Below, piece after piece: positions 15,993-25,895 of a stretch of 31,357 nt of DNA; within the stretch, counting starts at the first letter, position 1; the number at the start of each line of letters is the position of its first letter. Origin of the DNA: Bordetella parapertussis (GTDB lineage: Bacteria > Pseudomonadota > Gammaproteobacteria > Burkholderiales > Burkholderiaceae_C); the NCBI GenBank assembly GCA_945882755.1, contig CAMCWS010000012.1, forward strand, positions 1 through 31,357, read 5' to 3'. The notes below the pieces were generated by a model, which was given only the letters and a program-made list of their open reading frames with translations, was not told the DNA's origin and searched no databases. Both the position numbers and the translations under genes were made by a program.

Positions 15993-16958
15993 TTACTGCA
16001 ATGCCTGCACGCCAGCGACCAGCCAACCGATGTGTCCATTTTTAGGCTTGGTCATGTTCCATACCTCTCGGAAGGGACTGGGGCCTGCGGTCGCATCCTC
16101 ACGAATCAAACCAGAGAACTCGATACTGGCCATATAGCCTTCACCCAAATCTTCAATGCCCAGTAACTGCGCTTCCAGCATGACCACTTCAGTGGTGTTG
16201 GGACCAGAGACCATCTGTTCCCGCTCTGCCAACTGGGACTGAATTTCAACCAGCATGTCATCGGTCATCATCACGCGCAAGGCTGGAATGTCAGATATGT
16301 CCCATGCAGCTTGTAAATTGATGAAATTTTGTTTGGCTGCTTGGACAAAACCTTGCACATCGAAGCCTTCTGGAATGCTCCAGTTTTGACCACTGCCCAT
16401 CAGTGACGCACCAATTCGGGCGGTCGCACGATTGGGGGCGGTTTGAGACGGGTAAGGGGTGCTAGTGTTTTCCCAAGGGCGGGCCGAGGCATCGTTGCCC
16501 ACCTTGGCGGGGTTGTACTGCGGCGCATGGTCAGGATTACCAGCAGAGCCAGCACCGCCAAAGGCATAAGGAGATGCGGTTTGATTGCCAACACGGCGGC
16601 GCATGAACCATCCCACCAGCAGCATTAAACCCAAAGCCAATAAACCGAACATCAGGAATTGACCAAACTCTGCGCCAAAGCCCATGGAATGCGCTAGCCA
16701 TGCCAAGCCCAAGCCGGCAGCCAAGCCACCGAGCATGGCACCCCAAGGTCGACGCGGTTGCTGTACTGCAGGCGCAGCAGATGAAGGCTTGGCAGCCGGC
16801 GCTGTGGCAGCGTTTTGACCCGCTGGGCGGGCCGCTTCTCGTTGGGTGACAGCGCCTGACTGCTTGCCGAAAGAACGCCCACCGCCCAAGCGCTTGGCCT
16901 CTGCCTGGACACTGAATGTCAGCATGACAACACTCAATAACAAAGACATGATTTTCAT
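15993..16958 (-). CDS. Exported Tim44-domain membrane protein in the ubiquinone operon
   Basis: A 321-residue protein with an N-terminal signal sequence (about 1-20, ending SVQAEA), a Gly/Ser/Ala/Pro-rich linker with the motif KRLGGGRSFGKQS typical of bacterial Tim44-like proteins, one or two hydrophobic segments (about 72-92 and 97-118) followed by arginines (FMRRRVG), a second disordered linker, and a C-terminal Tim44/MBA1-like domain at about 195-318 (GFDVQGFVQAAKQNFINLQAAWD, with VWNMTKP near the end). I chose ATG at 16958 because GGAAAG precedes it; an upstream start at 16979 would overlap ubiE. Located between ubiE and ubiJ. Function is unknown; a membrane-tethered lipid-binding or scaffolding role is a guess. 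Confidence 0.85.
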   Translation of the reverse strand: MKIMSLLLSVVMLTFSVQAEAKRLGGGRSFGKQSGAVTQREAARPAGQNAATAPAAKPSSAAPAVQQPRRPWGAMLGGLAAGLGLAWLAHSMGFGAEFGQFLMFGLLALGLMLLVGWFMRRRVGNQTASPYAFGGAGSAGNPDHAPQYNPAKVGNDASARPWENTSTPYPSQTAPNRATARIGASLMGSGQNWSIPEGFDVQGFVQAAKQNFINLQAAWDISDIPALRVMMTDDMLVEIQSQLAEREQMVSGPNTTEVVMLEAQLLGIEDLGEGYMASIEFSGLIREDATAGPSPFREVWNMTKPKNGHIGWLVAGVQALQ

Positions 16959-16975
16959 AAATTTCTTTCCATCCA

Positions 16976-17704
16976 TCAACGTATTCCAACATGCAATGCC
17001 ACTACTCCCAAGGAGAGGTTATGAATGTCCACATGCGCAAAACCGCTTTGTTGCATGAGAACTTTCAACGTCGCTTGATCCGGGTGCATCCGGATGGATT
17101 CAGCCAGATAACGGTAGCTGGCGTCATCGCCAGCCACCATTTTGCCCAGTCGAGGCAATACTTCAAAGGAATACCAGTCATAGACCTTAGATAAAGGTTG
17201 GGCAACTTTGGAAAATTCCAACACCAAAAGCTTGCCGCCGGGCTTGAGTACCCGAGCCATTTCTGCCAAAGCGCGGTCTTTGTGGGTCATATTGCGCAAA
17301 CCAAAGGACACACAAACAACATTGAAACTTGCATCTGGAAAGGGCAAGGCCTCGGCATCACAGACGGTGGTGGGCAGCAGCAGACCTTCGTCTAACAAGC
17401 GATCACGGCCTTGGCGCAACATGGCCAAATTGATGTCGGTATGCACCACCGTACCTTTGGGACCTACTTGTTTGGCAAACGCTTGGGCCATATCCCCTGT
17501 ACCACCGGCGATGTCCAACACCGCATCGCCTGCCTGCACATGGGCGACCATCACCGCATAAGCTTTCCATGCGCGGTGCATGCCCATGGACATCAAATCA
17601 TTCATGATGTCGTATTTGCTCGCAACCGAATCGAAAACACCGCGTACCCGACGTGCTTTGTCTTCTTCGTTGACCTTTTTAAAACCAAAATGTGTTTGCG
17701 TCAT
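16976..17704 (-). CDS. ubiE: Ubiquinone/menaquinone C-methyltransferase UbiE
   Basis: SAM-dependent methyltransferase adding the C-2 methyl group in ubiquinone (and, where present, menaquinone) synthesis. The 242-residue protein starts [11 protein letters not shown], has [18 protein letters not shown] (about 31-48), the SAM-binding loop [11 protein letters not shown] near 64-74, and the two UbiE signatures around [23 protein letters not shown] and RVLKPGG. Frames extend upstream to 17758, but ATG at 17704 gives the family's normal N-terminus and lies seven bases after the DUF971 stop. Near-constant partner of the DUF971 gene in betaproteobacteria. Confidence 0.97.
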   Translation of the reverse strand: MTQTHFGFKKVNEEDKARRVRGVFDSVASKYDIMNDLMSMGMHRAWKAYAVMVAHVQAGDAVLDIAGGTGDMAQAFAKQVGPKGTVVHTDINLAMLRQGRDRLLDEGLLLPTTVCDAEALPFPDASFNVVCVSFGLRNMTHKDRALAEMARVLKPGGKLLVLEFSKVAQPLSKVYDWYSFEVLPRLGKMVAGDDASYRYLAESIRMHPDQATLKVLMQQSGFAHVDIHNLSLGVVALHVGIR

Positions 17705-17711
17705 AGCAGAC

Positions 17712-18125
17712 CTAATGGCTGTGGCAAGCATGACCGGCAGCTGACCCCATGGGGTCATCGCGTCCTACACCCGCATTTTTTAACCGCATTTCGTACTGCA
17801 CCCACAGCTCTGCTTCGCGCTGGCCCAAAGAGTACAGATAGTCCCAAGAAAAAATACCGCTGTTGTGCCCATCGCTAAATTGGGGTTGAACCGCATAGTG
17901 GCCCACAGGCTCCAACGCCACGATAGCCACGTCACGCTTGCCGGTTTGCAGCACTTCCTGCCCAGGGCCATGACCTTGAACTTCTGCTGAAGGACTGTAC
18001 ACACGCAGCAATTCGAAGGGGATGCGAAAACGCAGACCATCAGAGAAGGCAATTTCCATCACTTTGGACTGGCTGTGCAACACGATGTCTGTGGGTTGAG
18101 GGGTGGTGGGTGTGAGTCCTGCCAT
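17712..18125 (-). CDS. DUF971 protein (gamma-butyrobetaine hydroxylase-like N-terminal domain)
   Basis: A 137-residue protein consisting of one DUF971/GBBH-like N-terminal domain. Visible marks are [20 protein letters not shown] (11-30), [23 protein letters not shown] with the conserved LR..SP.AE pattern, and VEPVG-like [25 protein letters not shown] (about 70-94), in which GH..GI.SW is the family hallmark. This domain also occurs fused to enzymes and to Fe-S assembly proteins, so an Fe-S or metal-related role is possible but unproven. The C-terminus adds a His/Cys-bearing tail (GHACHSH). Ten bases downstream of the flavin/Fe-S oxidoreductase, seven upstream of ubiE. Confidence 0.88.
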   Translation of the reverse strand: MAGLTPTTPQPTDIVLHSQSKVMEIAFSDGLRFRIPFELLRVYSPSAEVQGHGPGQEVLQTGKRDVAIVALEPVGHYAVQPQFSDGHNSGIFSWDYLYSLGQREAELWVQYEMRLKNAGVGRDDPMGSAAGHACHSH

Positions 18126-18134
18126 GTCTGTTCC

Positions 18135-21100
18135 TTAAACCAATACGCGTTCGATGCCACCACTGTTGGCTAGGCGAACATAGTCAGTCATCCATTGTTC
18201 GCCCAAGATTTTTTTGGCCATTTCAACCACGATGTAATCGGCCTCGAGTAAGCCGTTTTGGAGATCGTCTTGAAAGCGGTTCAAGCCCATCAAGCAACTG
18301 GGGCAACTGGTCAAAACCTTGACGTTTTCTTGGGGAGCGACCCAATTTTTTTCGCGCATGGCTTCTTCGCCTAAGCGAATTTCTTGCTCTTTGCGAAAAC
18401 GGATTTGGGTAGACACATCGGGGCGTGAATACGCCAACCCACCGCTTTCACCACAACAGCGCTTGCTCTCGATAACTTGTTCACCCACCAAAGCTTTCAC
18501 CGTTTTCATGGGTGCTTGTTGCTTCATAGGACTATGGCAAGGATCGTGATAGAGGTAGCTGCCACCTGCAGGCAAAGACAGTTGCTTTTCAAGTAAGTAT
18601 TCGTGGATGTCCAAAATACGTGAACCGGGGAATATTTTGTCGAACTCATAGCCCTGCAATTGGTCAAAACAGGTGCCGCAACTCACCACCACGGTTTTGA
18701 TGTCAAGGTAGTTCAAGGTGTTGGCCACACGATGAAACAAAACACGGTTGTCGGTGATGATTTTGTCTGCTTTGTCTTGCTGCCCCGAGCCACGCTGGGG
18801 ATAGCCGCAGCACAAATACCCAGGGGGTAAGACCGTTTGTACACCGGCATGCCAGAGCATGGCTTGGGTCGCCAAACCGACTTGGCTGAACAAACGCTCT
18901 GAGCCGCAACCAGGGAAATAAAACACCGCCTCTGCGTCTGCGCTGGTGGTTTGCGGGTTACGGATGATGGGCACATAGTCGCGGTCTTCAATGTCGAGCA
19001 ATGCACGGGCGGTTTTGTTGGGCAAGCCCGCAGGCATTTTTTTATTCACAAAGTGAATCACCTGCGCCTTCATGGCAGGTACGCCCACGCTGGAGGGCGG
19101 TTGCTGGGTTTGCTGTTTGGCCAACACCTTGAATACTTGGTTTGCAAAGCGTTGGGCTTGCATGGCCACTTGGGTGATTTGGTGTCCAAGGTTGATGGCC
19201 TGTGGGTTTACCGTTGTGACCAACCACGATTGGAATGACGAAGCAGGACGAAAACTTTGCTGGCCCATTTTGCGCAGCAAATTGCGCATGGCCATGGTCA
19301 CGTCGCCGAAGTCAATTTTGACGGGGCAGGGACTGGCGCATTTGTGGCACACCGTGCAGTGGTCAGCCACATCTTCAAATTCTTGCCAATGCTTGATGGA
19401 CACGCCACGGCGTGTTTGCTCTTCGTACAGAAACGCTTCAATCAGCAAAGAGGTGGCCAATATCTTGTCGCGTGGGCTGTAGAGCAAATTAGCTCCTGGC
19501 ACATGGGTGGCGCAAACCGGCTTGCATTTGCCACAGCGCAAACAGTCTTTGATGGAATCAGAAATAGCTCCAATGTCTGACTGCTGCATGATGAGGGACT
19601 CGTGGCCCATCAAGCCAAAACTGGGGGTGTAGGCTTGACTAAGGTCTGAGCTGCGTTGCGCGTTGGCGGGTAGCGCTTTTCTCAGCAACTTGCCTTGGTT
19701 GAAGTGGCCCTTTGGGTCTATGCGCTGTTTGTAGTCGGCAAAAGGCTGCAACTCTGCATCGGTAAGGTAGGCCAACTTGGTGATGCCAATCCCATGCTCG
19801 CCAGAAATCACGCCATCGAGAGACCGCGCCAAGGCCATGATGCGGTCCACCGCTTCATGCGCGGTTTGCAACATGGCGTAGTCATCGCTGTTGACCGGCA
19901 AATTGGTATGGACATTGCCGTCGCCAGCATGCATATGCAAAGCGGCCCACACACGGCCTTTCAAAACCTTTTGATGGGTCTCGTCCAAGGCCAGTCGCAA
20001 AGGGGCAAAAGCCACGCCATTGAACAAACTGTGCAAGGGCTGGCGTACATCGGTTTTCCAGCTGGCCCGCAAACTGTGGCTTTGCAACTCTGGGAAAAAC
20101 TGGTCTATGCCATTGAGCCATGAAGACCAGCGGGTTTTCACCTCATTGAGCAACTCCAAAGCCTGGGTCACACGCTCTTGCAACAACTCTGGCGAGGGTG
20201 CTTCACTGTCTTCAGATACTTCACCCAAAGGCAAAGCGCCATGGCTGAGCAAATACGTGAGTGCATCGCACAGCGCAATCTTGTTACGCAAAGACAACTC
20301 GATATTGATGCGCTCAATGCCATCGGTGTACTCGGCCATGCGCGGCAAGGGGATGACCACGTCTTCGTTGATTTTGAAGGCATTGGTGTGGCGGCTGATG
20401 GCAGCGGTGCGTTTGCGGTCCAGCCAAAACTTTTTCCGCGCCTCGGCGCTAACAGCCACAAAGCCCTCGCCCGTTCTGGCGTTGGCCAAGCGAATGACCT
20501 CTGAGGTGGCTCGTGCCACCGCATCGGCGTCCTCACCGGCAATGTCGCCAAACAACACCATATTGGGCAAGCCGCCACGCTTGGACTTGGTGGTGTAGCC
20601 CACCGCTTTTAAATAGCGGCGGTCTAAATGCTCCAAGCCTGCCAGCACCGTGCCAGTGGTTTTGCCCAGCTCAAACATATAGTCTTTGATGTCCACGATA
20701 CTGGGTACCGCTTCACGGGCATGGCCAAAGAACTCTAAGCACACGGTGCGTGTATGCGCAGGCATACGGTGCAAAATCCAGCGTGCGCTGGTGATCAAGC
20801 CATCACATCCCTCTTTTTGGATGCCCGGCAAGCCACTTAAAAACTTATCGGTGACATCTTTACCCAAGCCCGCCTTGCGAAAACCGGCTCCTGGGATGTC
20901 GAGTCGCTCAGTACGAACCGGAGTTACACCATCCGCTTCAAAGTAACGCAACTCAAAACTCGCCACTGCAGCGTCGTGAATTTTTCCAAGGTTGTGGTTC
21001 AAGCGAACCACCTCCAACCATTGGGCGTCTGGCGTGACCATGCGCCAGCTGGCCAAGTTGTCCAAGGCTGTGCCCCACAACACCGCTTTTTTGCCGCCAG

Positions 21101-22001
21101 CATTCATGGCGATATTGCCGCCAATGCAAGAAGCTTCGGCGGAAGTGGGGTCGACCGCAAACACAAAACCGGCTTGCTCAGCGGCATCGGCGACGCGTTG
21201 GGTGACCACGCCAGCTTCGGTGGCGATGGTGGCAAAGGCATGGTCTAGGCCAGGCAACTGCAGCATTTCCACCTTGCCAAGGTGTTGCAATTTTTCGGTG
21301 TTGATGACCGCGCTTTTCCAACTGAGCGGAATAGCGCCACCGGTGTAGCCGGTGCCACCGCCACGCGGCACGATTGTCAAACCTAAATCGATGCAGGCTT
21401 TGACCAGCTTGGCCATTTCGGCTTCGGTGTCGGGCGCCAACACCACAAACGGGTATTCAACCCGCCAATCGGTGGCGTCGGTGACATGCGACACACGGCT
21501 CATGGCATCAAAGCGGATATTGTTGTCAGGGGTGCATTTGCGCAAAGCTTTTTTGGCTTTGGCTCGCAAGCGCCCTGCTTCGTCAAATCCTTGGGCAAAG
21601 TCTTTGACGGACTGTCTTGCGGCGTCAAGCAGTTGAACCACCATGGCATCGCGTTCGCGCTCATGCATGGCATCGCGGCGCTTGTCTATTTCACCCAAAC
21701 GGTGTTGCAAAGCCTGCACCAGTTGTTGGCGTCGCTTGGGGTTGTCCAGTAAATCGTCTTGCAAATAAGGGTTGCGCTGCACCACCCAAATGTCGCCCAA
21801 GACCTCAAACAACATACGCGCAGAGCGTCCGGTTTTGCGCTCTTGGCGCAAAGTTTCCAAGGTCTGCCAAGCGCTTGAACCAAGCAGGCGAATGACGATT
21901 TCCCGGTCAGAGAACGAGGTGTAGTTGTAGGGAATTTCCCTTGATCGCTGGATGTCTTGGTCAGCCGCCAGCAAAGGGGGCAAGGGAGTAGGTGCGTTCA
22001 T
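18135..22001 (-). CDS. Giant FAD / 4Fe-4S / CCG-domain oxidoreductase (DUF3683, GlcD-GlcF-like fusion)
   Basis: A 1288-residue fusion resembling glycolate or D-lactate dehydrogenase subunits in one chain. Order: N-terminal DUF3683-like region (about 15-165); FAD-binding domain with [11 protein letters not shown] (212-222) and [13 protein letters not shown]; a long FAD-oxidase C-terminal region with [11 protein letters not shown] (690-700) and GEHGIG (734-739); two 4Fe-4S motifs, cysteines 820/823/826/830 and 882/885/888/892; and two CCG domains with C1032, CC1064-1065, C1108/C1111 and C1155, CC1182-1183, C1233/C1236. No transmembrane helix. It probably oxidises a 2-hydroxy acid and passes electrons through Fe-S and heterodisulfide-like sites, likely to quinone; substrate unknown. 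It precedes DUF971 and ubiE by small gaps. Ribosome site of the ATG is weak. Confidence 0.92.
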   Translation of the reverse strand: MNAPTPLPPLLAADQDIQRSREIPYNYTSFSDREIVIRLLGSSAWQTLETLRQERKTGRSARMLFEVLGDIWVVQRNPYLQDDLLDNPKRRQQLVQALQHRLGEIDKRRDAMHERERDAMVVQLLDAARQSVKDFAQGFDEAGRLRAKAKKALRKCTPDNNIRFDAMSRVSHVTDATDWRVEYPFVVLAPDTEAEMAKLVKACIDLGLTIVPRGGGTGYTGGAIPLSWKSAVINTEKLQHLGKVEMLQLPGLDHAFATIATEAGVVTQRVADAAEQAGFVFAVDPTSAEASCIGGNIAMNAGGKKAVLWGTALDNLASWRMVTPDAQWLEVVRLNHNLGKIHDAAVASFELRYFEADGVTPVRTERLDIPGAGFRKAGLGKDVTDKFLSGLPGIQKEGCDGLITSARWILHRMPAHTRTVCLEFFGHAREAVPSIVDIKDYMFELGKTTGTVLAGLEHLDRRYLKAVGYTTKSKRGGLPNMVLFGDIAGEDADAVARATSEVIRLANARTGEGFVAVSAEARKKFWLDRKRTAAISRHTNAFKINEDVVIPLPRMAEYTDGIERINIELSLRNKIALCDALTYLLSHGALPLGEVSEDSEAPSPELLQERVTQALELLNEVKTRWSSWLNGIDQFFPELQSHSLRASWKTDVRQPLHSLFNGVAFAPLRLALDETHQKVLKGRVWAALHMHAGDGNVHTNLPVNSDDYAMLQTAHEAVDRIMALARSLDGVISGEHGIGITKLAYLTDAELQPFADYKQRIDPKGHFNQGKLLRKALPANAQRSSDLSQAYTPSFGLMGHESLIMQQSDIGAISDSIKDCLRCGKCKPVCATHVPGANLLYSPRDKILATSLLIEAFLYEEQTRRGVSIKHWQEFEDVADHCTVCHKCASPCPVKIDFGDVTMAMRNLLRKMGQQSFRPASSFQSWLVTTVNPQAINLGHQITQVAMQAQRFANQVFKVLAKQQTQQPPSSVGVPAMKAQVIHFVNKKMPAGLPNKTARALLDIEDRDYVPIIRNPQTTSADAEAVFYFPGCGSERLFSQVGLATQAMLWHAGVQTVLPPGYLCCGYPQRGSGQQDKADKIITDNRVLFHRVANTLNYLDIKTVVVSCGTCFDQLQGYEFDKIFPGSRILDIHEYLLEKQLSLPAGGSYLYHDPCHSPMKQQAPMKTVKALVGEQVIESKRCCGESGGLAYSRPDVSTQIRFRKEQEIRLGEEAMREKNWVAPQENVKVLTSCPSCLMGLNRFQDDLQNGLLEADYIVVEMAKKILGEQWMTDYVRLANSGGIERVLV

Positions 22002-22031
22002 AGGGGAGTTGGATATTAACCTAGGCAGATT

Positions 22032-22310
22032 TCAACGACGCCACGCCCTGAAAAATACCCATTGCAAAGACGCGCACACCACCACGAGCAAGGTGTAGGT
22101 CAGCATCTTGCCGTCTTGACCGCCCAGCACCAATCCGCCTATCAAAACAGCGATACCCGCCAAACTGTTCAGGACAAACTGCTGCCAGGGCTTGACCAGC
22201 GAGGGTTTATGACGCCACAAAAGGCGGCTGAGAACCCCCATCCATGCCGCCATAAAGACAGCTGGGGCTAAAAAATTGACTAAGTGAACAATAAGAGACA
22301 AGCTATCCAT
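22032..22310 (-). CDS. Small hypothetical inner-membrane protein
   Basis: A 92-residue protein that I do not recognise. It has three likely transmembrane segments, at about 5-31, 44-63 and 69-87, separated by a basic loop ([15 protein letters not shown]) and GGQDGK, and ends in arginines (FRAWRR). Leaderless or short-leader transcription is suggested because the AT-rich block used by divergent hemA (22316-22326) lies only a few bases upstream. It is 30 bases upstream of the large oxidoreductase gene and may lead that run. Length and hydrophobicity argue for a real gene; a similar small membrane gene next to hemA is my impression from relatives. Confidence 0.65.
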   Translation of the reverse strand: MDSLSLIVHLVNFLAPAVFMAAWMGVLSRLLWRHKPSLVKPWQQFVLNSLAGIAVLIGGLVLGGQDGKMLTYTLLVVVCASLQWVFFRAWRR

Positions 22311-22320
22311 CCCGAAATTT

Positions 22321-22326
22321 TATAAT
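22321..22326 (+). promoter_or_regulatory. Perfect -10 box (TATAAT) seven bases before the hemA start
   Basis: TATAAT ends at 22326 and the hemA ATG begins at 22334, so transcription would start on or next to the A of the ATG. No ribosome-binding sequence precedes the ATG. The -35 region is weak (GACA-like bases at 22297-22300). The same AT block read on the minus strand (TATAAA) could serve the divergent small membrane gene. Confidence 0.5.
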
Positions 22327-22333
22327 CCCCACC

Positions 22334-23593
22334 ATGTCAGTATGGGCGCTAGGACTCAACCACACCACTGCTCCGCTCGATTTGCGCGGACGGTTTGCGT
22401 TTGCTATTGAGCAAGTGGGTCCTGTTTTAGACGGGTTGCGACACAGTTTTGGCTCGCAAACCGAAGCCACCATTCTCTCGACTTGCAACCGCACCGAAAT
22501 TTATTGCGCCTCGCAAGAAATCGCCATGCCCCAGACCCTGCAGTGGCTGGCCGAGTCGGGTGGCGTGAGCCCCGACAGCTTGCACGACCACATTTACACC
22601 ATGGTCGACGACCAAGCCGCACGTCATGCGTTTCGGGTTGCCAGCGGACTGGACTCCATGGTGCTGGGCGAGCCGCAAATCTTGGGGCAAATGAAAGACG
22701 CTGTTCGCGTTGCCCGCGAGGTAGGCGCCTTGGGTTCCACCTTGCACCAAATGTTCCAACGCTCGTTTGCAGTGGCCAAACAGGTGCGCAGTTCCACAGA
22801 AATTGGCGCCCACAGCATCAGCATGTCTGCCGCCTCGGTGCGTCTGGCGGCACAGTTGTTTGAAGACTTAAGCCAAATCCATGTGCTGTTTGTGGGTGCA
22901 GGCGAAATGATCGAGTTGTGCGCCACCCATTTCTCCGCTAAAACCCCTAAATCCATGGTGGTTGCCAACCGTACCCAAGAGCGCGGTGAGCGCTTGGCAG
23001 TGCAACTCAAAGCGGATGTCATGCGCTTGGCCGACCTTCCTGACCGCTTGCACGAATTCGACGCTGTCATCAGTTGCACCGCCAGCACCTTGCCTTTGAT
23101 CGGCTTGGGTGCTGTCGAGCGGGCCCTGAAAAAACGCCGCAATCGCCCGATGTTCATGGTCGATTTAGCTGTACCCCGTGACATCGAACCCGAAGTGAAG
23201 TCTTTGCGTGATGTTTATCTCTACACCGTGGACGATTTGTCGCAAGTGGTGCAAACCGGCCAAGCCAGCCGCCAAGCCGCTGTGGCTGAAGCCGAAGTCA
23301 TCATCGACGCCGGTGTGCAAAGCTTTGTCAACTGGTTGGACCAACGCAGCGATGTGCCACTGATTCAACAGCTCAACCAGCAAGCCGAGGCGTGGCGTGC
23401 CGCTGAGTTGCAAAAAGCGCACAAATTGCTAGCCAAGGGCGAACCGGTGGAAGCTGTGCTGGACAGCATGTCCAAAAACCTTGCCCACAAAATGCTGCAC
23501 GGCGCCATGTCGGAATTGCATTCGGACGACCCGCAAGCGCGTCAACAAGCGCGTAGCGCCATCGAACACTTCTTTTTGCGCAGCTCGCGTTAG
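22334..23593 (+). CDS. hemA: Glutamyl-tRNA reductase
   Basis: Reduces glutamyl-tRNA to glutamate-1-semialdehyde with NADPH, the first committed step of tetrapyrrole synthesis by the C5 route. The 419-residue product opens [18 protein letters not shown], has the catalytic Cys51 in STCNRTEIY, the substrate-domain segment [19 protein letters not shown] (about 104-122), the NADPH loop GAGEM near 189-193, and a C-terminal helical dimerisation region. Length is normal. Head of the usual hemA-prfA-prmC run, 14 bases before prfA. Start has no ribosome site and lies at a -10 box. Confidence 0.97.
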   Translation: MSVWALGLNHTTAPLDLRGRFAFAIEQVGPVLDGLRHSFGSQTEATILSTCNRTEIYCASQEIAMPQTLQWLAESGGVSPDSLHDHIYTMVDDQAARHAFRVASGLDSMVLGEPQILGQMKDAVRVAREVGALGSTLHQMFQRSFAVAKQVRSSTEIGAHSISMSAASVRLAAQLFEDLSQIHVLFVGAGEMIELCATHFSAKTPKSMVVANRTQERGERLAVQLKADVMRLADLPDRLHEFDAVISCTASTLPLIGLGAVERALKKRRNRPMFMVDLAVPRDIEPEVKSLRDVYLYTVDDLSQVVQTGQASRQAAVAEAEVIIDAGVQSFVNWLDQRSDVPLIQQLNQQAEAWRAAELQKAHKLLAKGEPVEAVLDSMSKNLAHKMLHGAMSELHSDDPQARQQARSAIEHFFLRSSR

Positions 23594-23607
23594 CTGCCGC
23601 CGCCCCC

Positions 23608-24696
23608 ATGAAACCCTTTATGCGCGCTCAGTTAGAGCGTTCGGTGCAACGTTTGTCCGAGCTGGATTTTTTGCTGTCTCGCGAAGACATCATGCAAGAC
23701 ATGACCCAATTCATGGCTTTGTCGCGGGAACACGCCGAGGTGGTGGCGCTGGTCACGCCTTACCAAAAATGGCAGCAACTCCATGCGGATATGGCGGCGG
23801 CGCATGCCATGCTGCAAGACAAGGACCCCGCGGTGCAGGCCATGGCGCAGGAAGAAATAAACAGCGCCGAGCCAGCCATTGTGGCGATTGAAGCGCAGCT
23901 GCAACGCATGTTGCTGCCCAAAGACCCGGATGACACGCGCAACGCTTTCTTGGAAATCCGCGCTGGCACCGGCGGCGATGAATCCGCGCTGTTTGCTGGC
24001 GACCTGTTGCGCATGTACACCCGTTTTTGCGCCAGCCAAAGTTGGCGTGTCGAGGTGATCAGCGAGTCGCCCAGCGAGTTGGGTGGCTATAAAGAGGTGG
24101 TGATCCGGATCGAAGGCACTGGGGTTTACGGCGCTTTGAAATTCGAGTCCGGCGGGCACCGAGTGCAGCGCGTGCCCGCCACCGAAACCCAAGGCCGCAT
24201 ACACACCAGCGCTTGCACCGTGGCGGTGTTGGCCGAACCCGATGAGGCCGAGGCCATCAAAATCAACCCCTCCGATTTGCGCATCGACACCTTTCGCGCC
24301 AGCGGCGCAGGTGGCCAGCACATAAACAAAACCGACTCGGCGGTGCGCATCACCCATTTGCCCACCGGCATCGTGGCAGAGTGCCAAGACGGTCGCAGCC
24401 AACACAGCAACAAAGCGCAAGCGCTGCGGGTGTTGACCGCACGTATTCAAGAAAAGGACCGCTCTGAGCGTGCCGCCAAAGATGCGGCTGAGCGCAAAAG
24501 CCTGATTGGTAGCGGCGACCGATCTGACCGTATACGCACCTATAACTTCCCGCAAGGCCGCTTCACCGACCACCGCATCAACCTCACGCTCTACAAACTT
24601 CTGGGCATCATGGAGGGCGATTTGGGTGATGTGGTCGAAGCCTTGCAAGCTTATGAGGCCGCAGAACAATTGGCCGCCTTGGAGGGTGCGGGTTGA
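23608..24696 (+). CDS. prfA: Peptide chain release factor 1
   Basis: Recognises UAA and UAG stop codons and triggers peptide release. The 362-residue protein contains [16 protein letters not shown] (118-133), the stop-codon tripeptide PAT at 190-192 (PxT class, RF1 rather than RF2), and the GGQ release loop at 235-237 in [19 protein letters not shown]. Length is normal. The ATG lacks a ribosome site and follows hemA by 14 bases, so it may depend on coupling. The stop overlaps the prmC TTG start, whose product methylates the GGQ glutamine. Confidence 0.97.
   Translation: MKPFMRAQLERSVQRLSELDFLLSREDIMQDMTQFMALSREHAEVVALVTPYQKWQQLHADMAAAHAMLQDKDPAVQAMAQEEINSAEPAIVAIEAQLQRMLLPKDPDDTRNAFLEIRAGTGGDESALFAGDLLRMYTRFCASQSWRVEVISESPSELGGYKEVVIRIEGTGVYGALKFESGGHRVQRVPATETQGRIHTSACTVAVLAEPDEAEAIKINPSDLRIDTFRASGAGGQHINKTDSAVRITHLPTGIVAECQDGRSQHSNKAQALRVLTARIQEKDRSERAAKDAAERKSLIGSGDRSDRIRTYNFPQGRFTDHRINLTLYKLLGIMEGDLGDVVEALQAYEAAEQLAALEGAG
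24681..24695 (+). promoter_or_regulatory. Strong ribosome site deciding a TTG start for prmC
   Basis: GGAGGG (24681-24686) lies six bases upstream of TTG (24693-24695). This ideal spacing supports TTG as the prmC start, inside the prfA stop (TTGA). Confidence 0.8.
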
Positions 24697-25505
24697 ACAT
24701 CGCCCAAGCCTTGGCCCACGCCAAAACCTTGGGGCTGGACCATCTGGAAGCGCAAACCCTGTTGCTCCATGCCTTGGGCCGGGACCTGCACGACCGCGCT
24801 TGGTTGCTGTTACATGATGTGGATGAGCCCAATTTGGGTATTCTGGAAGCTTTTAACGCTTTGGTGCAAAGGCGTTTGCAACATGTTCCCATGGGCTACC
24901 TCACGGGTGTGCAAGATTTTCACAGTCTGCGCTTGCAGGTGGACCCACGGGTGCTGGTGCCCCGACCCGACACCGAAACCTTGGTGGAATGGGCCTTGTC
25001 GCTGGACTTTGAAGAGGCACAAGTGCTGGACCTTGGTACCGGCAGCGGTGCCATCGCCTTGGCCCTGAAACACACCCGCCCCCAATGGCATGTGAGCGCG
25101 GTGGACGCCAGTGCAGATGCCCTCGCGCTAGCCCAAGTCAACGCCGATGCTTTGGGGCTGGAGGTGCATTTCAATTTGGGGGATTGGTTGAGCGAAGTCC
25201 AGGGTCAGTTTGACCTGATCGTCTCCAACCCGCCCTACATCGCCGAGGACGACCCGCATTTGCCCGCCCTGCAGGCAGAGCCGCGCCAAGCCTTGGTCAG
25301 CGGCGTGGACGGCTTGGACGACATTCGCCACATCATCGAGCAAGCACCCCACCACCTCAATGCAGGTGCTTGGCTGTTGCTGGAACATGGTTTTGACCAA
25401 GCACCTCAGGTGTGTGCCTTACTGGAAACGCATGGCTTTTTGCAGGTGCAAAGCCGTGTGGACCTTGCGGGCATAAAACGCTGCAGCGGGGGCCAGTGGC
25501 CATAA
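24693..25505 (+). CDS. prmC: Release-factor glutamine methyltransferase PrmC
   Basis: N5-methylates the glutamine of the GGQ motif of release factors 1 and 2. The 270-residue protein has an N-terminal helical domain (about 1-75), the VPRPDTE motif near 89-95, the SAM-binding loop [10 protein letters not shown] at 111-120, and the catalytic NPPY at 179-182 followed by IAEDDPHL. The A of prmC, L.P/HG, is present in the C-terminal strands. TTG start embedded in the prfA stop with a strong ribosome site. The gene pair prfA-prmC makes enzyme and substrate together. Confidence 0.96.
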   Translation: MNIAQALAHAKTLGLDHLEAQTLLLHALGRDLHDRAWLLLHDVDEPNLGILEAFNALVQRRLQHVPMGYLTGVQDFHSLRLQVDPRVLVPRPDTETLVEWALSLDFEEAQVLDLGTGSGAIALALKHTRPQWHVSAVDASADALALAQVNADALGLEVHFNLGDWLSEVQGQFDLIVSNPPYIAEDDPHLPALQAEPRQALVSGVDGLDDIRHIIEQAPHHLNAGAWLLLEHGFDQAPQVCALLETHGFLQVQSRVDLAGIKRCSGGQWP

Positions 25506-25528
25506 GTGAAATAATCCGGCATCTGAAC

Positions 25529-25547
25529 GGGCAAATGCCCAGTTTTT
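25529..25547 (+). terminator. Small hairpin with T run before grxD
   Basis: GGGC (25529-25532), a four-base loop and GCCC (25537-25540) are followed by five T residues (25543-25547). The stem is short, so this is at best a weak terminator for the hemA-prfA-prmC transcript; the grxD ribosome site GGGAG begins three bases later. Confidence 0.35.
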
Positions 25548-25560
25548 ATGGGAGTTTTCT

Positions 25561-25878
25561 ATGAGTGATGTGCAGCAACGTATCGACCAATTGGTCAAAA
25601 GCAACAACGTCGTATTGTTCATGAAGGGCAATGCCAGCTTTCCCATGTGCGGTTTTTCCGGCCGCGCTATTCAGTTGCTCAAAGCCAGCGGCGTGGACAC
25701 CAAAACCATGACCACCTTCAATGTGTTGGATGATGCTGATATCCGCCAAGGCATCAAGGAATACAGCAACTGGCCCACCATCCCCCAGCTTTATGTCAAG
25801 GGCGAGTTCGTTGGTGGCTCGGACATCATGACCGAGATGTACGAAAGCGGCGAGTTGTCCAAATTGTTGGGCGCTTAA
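25561..25878 (+). CDS. grxD: Monothiol glutaredoxin (Grx4/GrxD type)
   Basis: Monothiol glutaredoxin that carries or delivers 2Fe-2S clusters with glutathione rather than acting chiefly as a reductase. The 105-residue protein has the CGFS active site at 30-33 within [14 protein letters not shown] just before it, [19 protein letters not shown] (about 72-90) for glutathione binding, and an ideal length. GGGAG is six bases upstream of the ATG. Follows prmC after a hairpin-bearing spacer of 55 bases; converges with the transglycosylase gene, 17 bases away. Confidence 0.96.
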   Translation: MSDVQQRIDQLVKSNNVVLFMKGNASFPMCGFSGRAIQLLKASGVDTKTMTTFNVLDDADIRQGIKEYSNWPTIPQLYVKGEFVGGSDIMTEMYESGELSKLLGA

Positions 25879-25895
25879 GTCTCTTGTTTCAAGGC

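Noticed and set aside
23632..24669. 345-residue open frame on the minus strand across prfA
   Set aside because: Antisense shadow of a well-conserved release factor gene; the product has no recognisable domain.
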